Shown here: piece by piece, positions 6,642 to 7,446 of the stretch
How the letters are laid out: the number at the start of each line of letters is the position of its first letter
Position numbering within the stretch: position 1 is the stretch's first letter
Assembly: GCA_028287545.1 (NCBI GenBank)
Contig: JAQBPL010000232.1
Location: 1-7,446 of the forward strand
Length of the DNA: 7,446 nt
Direction of reading: 5' to 3'
From: Vulcanimicrobiota bacterium
Lineage (GTDB): Bacteria; Eremiobacterota; Eremiobacteria; Baltobacterales; Baltobacteraceae
Position numbers and translations under genes: made by a program
The notes under the pieces: generated by a model
The model's input: only the letters and a program-made list of their open reading frames with translations
What the model was told of the DNA's origin: nothing
Database searches by the model: none

Positions 6642-7446
6642 CGGCGGTCTTGATCGCCGGGCTCACGCTGCGCGAACTCGCGCGCCGCCGGCTCGTCACG
6701 GCGGTCGCACTCCTCACGCTCGCGATCGTTGCGTTCACCGCGTGGGGGACGCTGCGTCTTGCCGGCGCGACGGTAGCCGGCGCGACCCTGCCGCCGGCCG
6801 CCCTGCGCGGAGCGGCCGCCGGGATCGTCATCCTGTTGGCGTTCCTGTTCTCGTTCGTGCTCGCGCTCGGGGCCGCGCTCGTCGCCGCGCCGGCGATGGC
6901 GGAGAGCGTCGCGAACGGCGAGATCCTCGCGCTCCTCGCGCGGCCGATCCGGCGCGCCGACGTCGTGTTCGGACGATGGCTCGGGACGCTGGCGGCGTTG
7001 ATCCTCTACGTCGCCCTCGCCGGCGGGATCGAACTCGCCGTCGTGCGATTCGCGACCGGCTACCTGCCACCGCACCCGCTTGCGGCGCTGGCGTTTCTGG
7101 TCGGCTTGGCGACGGTCGTCACGACCGCAGCGATCGCGCTCGCGACGCGGCTGCCGGCGCTCGCCGCCGGGATCGTCGCCGCGCTGCTGTTCGGCTTCGC
7201 CTGGATCGGCGGCATCCTCGAGGCGATCGGTCTGTCGTTGGGCAACGTGGGACTGGCGGACGCGGGCACGGTGATCACCCTCGCGTTTCCGACCGATGCG
7301 CTGTGGCGCGGTGCGCTCTACGCGCTGCAGCCCGCGGTGATGACCGCCGCCATCGCGACCCTTCCGGGCGCGAGCCCCAACCCGTTTTCGGTTACCGCCC
7401 CGCCGCCCGGACCGCTGATCGCGTGGGCCTGCGGCTGGGTCGTCGT
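6638..7446 (+). CDS. ABC-2 type transporter permease, 3' end beyond window
   Basis: A GTG at 6638 overlaps the TGA of the ATPase gene and opens a frame that stays open to the window edge (269 codons seen). The protein is strongly hydrophobic, with membrane segments at about residues 18-37, 60-84, 114-136, 147-168 and 172-196; a further one begins near 258. A cytoplasmic loop reads ESVANGEILALLARPIRRAD (89-108), matching the E-x-G-T/E-I...L-x-x-P-I/V-x-R motif of ABC-2 permeases of the NosY group, in which this loop follows the second segment. FPTDALWRGALYAL (217-230) corresponds to the family's conserved block before the last segments. Family members are about 260-330 residues, so the missing part is short. 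It pairs with the ATPase just upstream to form the transporter core. Substrate and direction are not evident; export is the usual role of this class. Confidence 0.9.
   Translation, partial: MTAVLIAGLTLRELARRRLVTAVALLTLAIVAFTAWGTLRLAGATVAGATLPPAALRGAAAGIVILLAFLFSFVLALGAALVAAPAMAESVANGEILALLARPIRRADVVFGRWLGTLAALILYVALAGGIELAVVRFATGYLPPHPLAALAFLVGLATVVTTAAIALATRLPALAAGIVAALLFGFAWIGGILEAIGLSLGNVGLADAGTVITLAFPTDALWRGALYALQPAVMTAAIATLPGASPNPFSVTAPPPGPLIAWACGWVV

Noticed and set aside
5805..7446. Assignment of the transporter as NosF/NosY (nitrous oxide reductase maturation)
   Set aside because: The ATPase and permease belong to the same broad branch, but there is no nosD, nosL or nosZ in view and the preceding secreted protein does not look like NosD.

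Overview
This is a high-GC (by eye roughly two-thirds G+C), gene-dense bacterial chromosomal window. It holds six protein genes and almost no non-coding DNA. I see no RNA genes, insertion sequences, CRISPR arrays or long nucleotide repeats. Gram-negative-type secretion signals, a very large secreted BNR/sortilin-type repeat protein and the codon bias would fit a soil-type lineage such as Acidobacteriota or Eremiobacterota (WPS-2). No marker gene is present, so that placement is a low-confidence inference.

Layout. (1) Positions 1-3206, minus strand: a secreted protein of at least 1068 residues with eleven Asp-box (BNR) repeats and a helical C-terminal part, cut off by the window edge just before its expected end. 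(2) 3207-3324: a 118-bp divergent intergenic region, the only real non-coding stretch, with a good sigma70-like promoter facing right. (3) 3325-4236, plus: a short protein of the phospholipase C / acid phosphatase (phosphoesterase) superfamily in which several active-site motifs are degenerate. (4) 4240-4959, minus: a J-domain protein with an N-terminal HPD motif and about three C-terminal membrane segments. It converges with gene 3, leaving a 3-bp gap. (5) 4958-5803, plus: a secreted protein of unknown function whose start codon shares a CATG palindrome with the start of gene 4. (6) 5805-6641, plus: an ABC-2 type ATPase. (7) 6638 to the window end, plus: its membrane permease, truncated by the edge.

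Genes 5-7 (secreted protein, ATPase, permease) are packed with a 1-nt gap and a 4-nt ATG/stop-style overlap (GTGA). They almost certainly form one transcription unit, so the secreted protein is probably an accessory or partner of the ABC-2 transporter. No functional link among the other genes is evident. The points most worth checking are the apparently inactive phosphoesterase, the head-to-head genes with overlapping start codons, and the unknown secreted protein coupled to the transporter. I found no clear sign of a large undescribed system.
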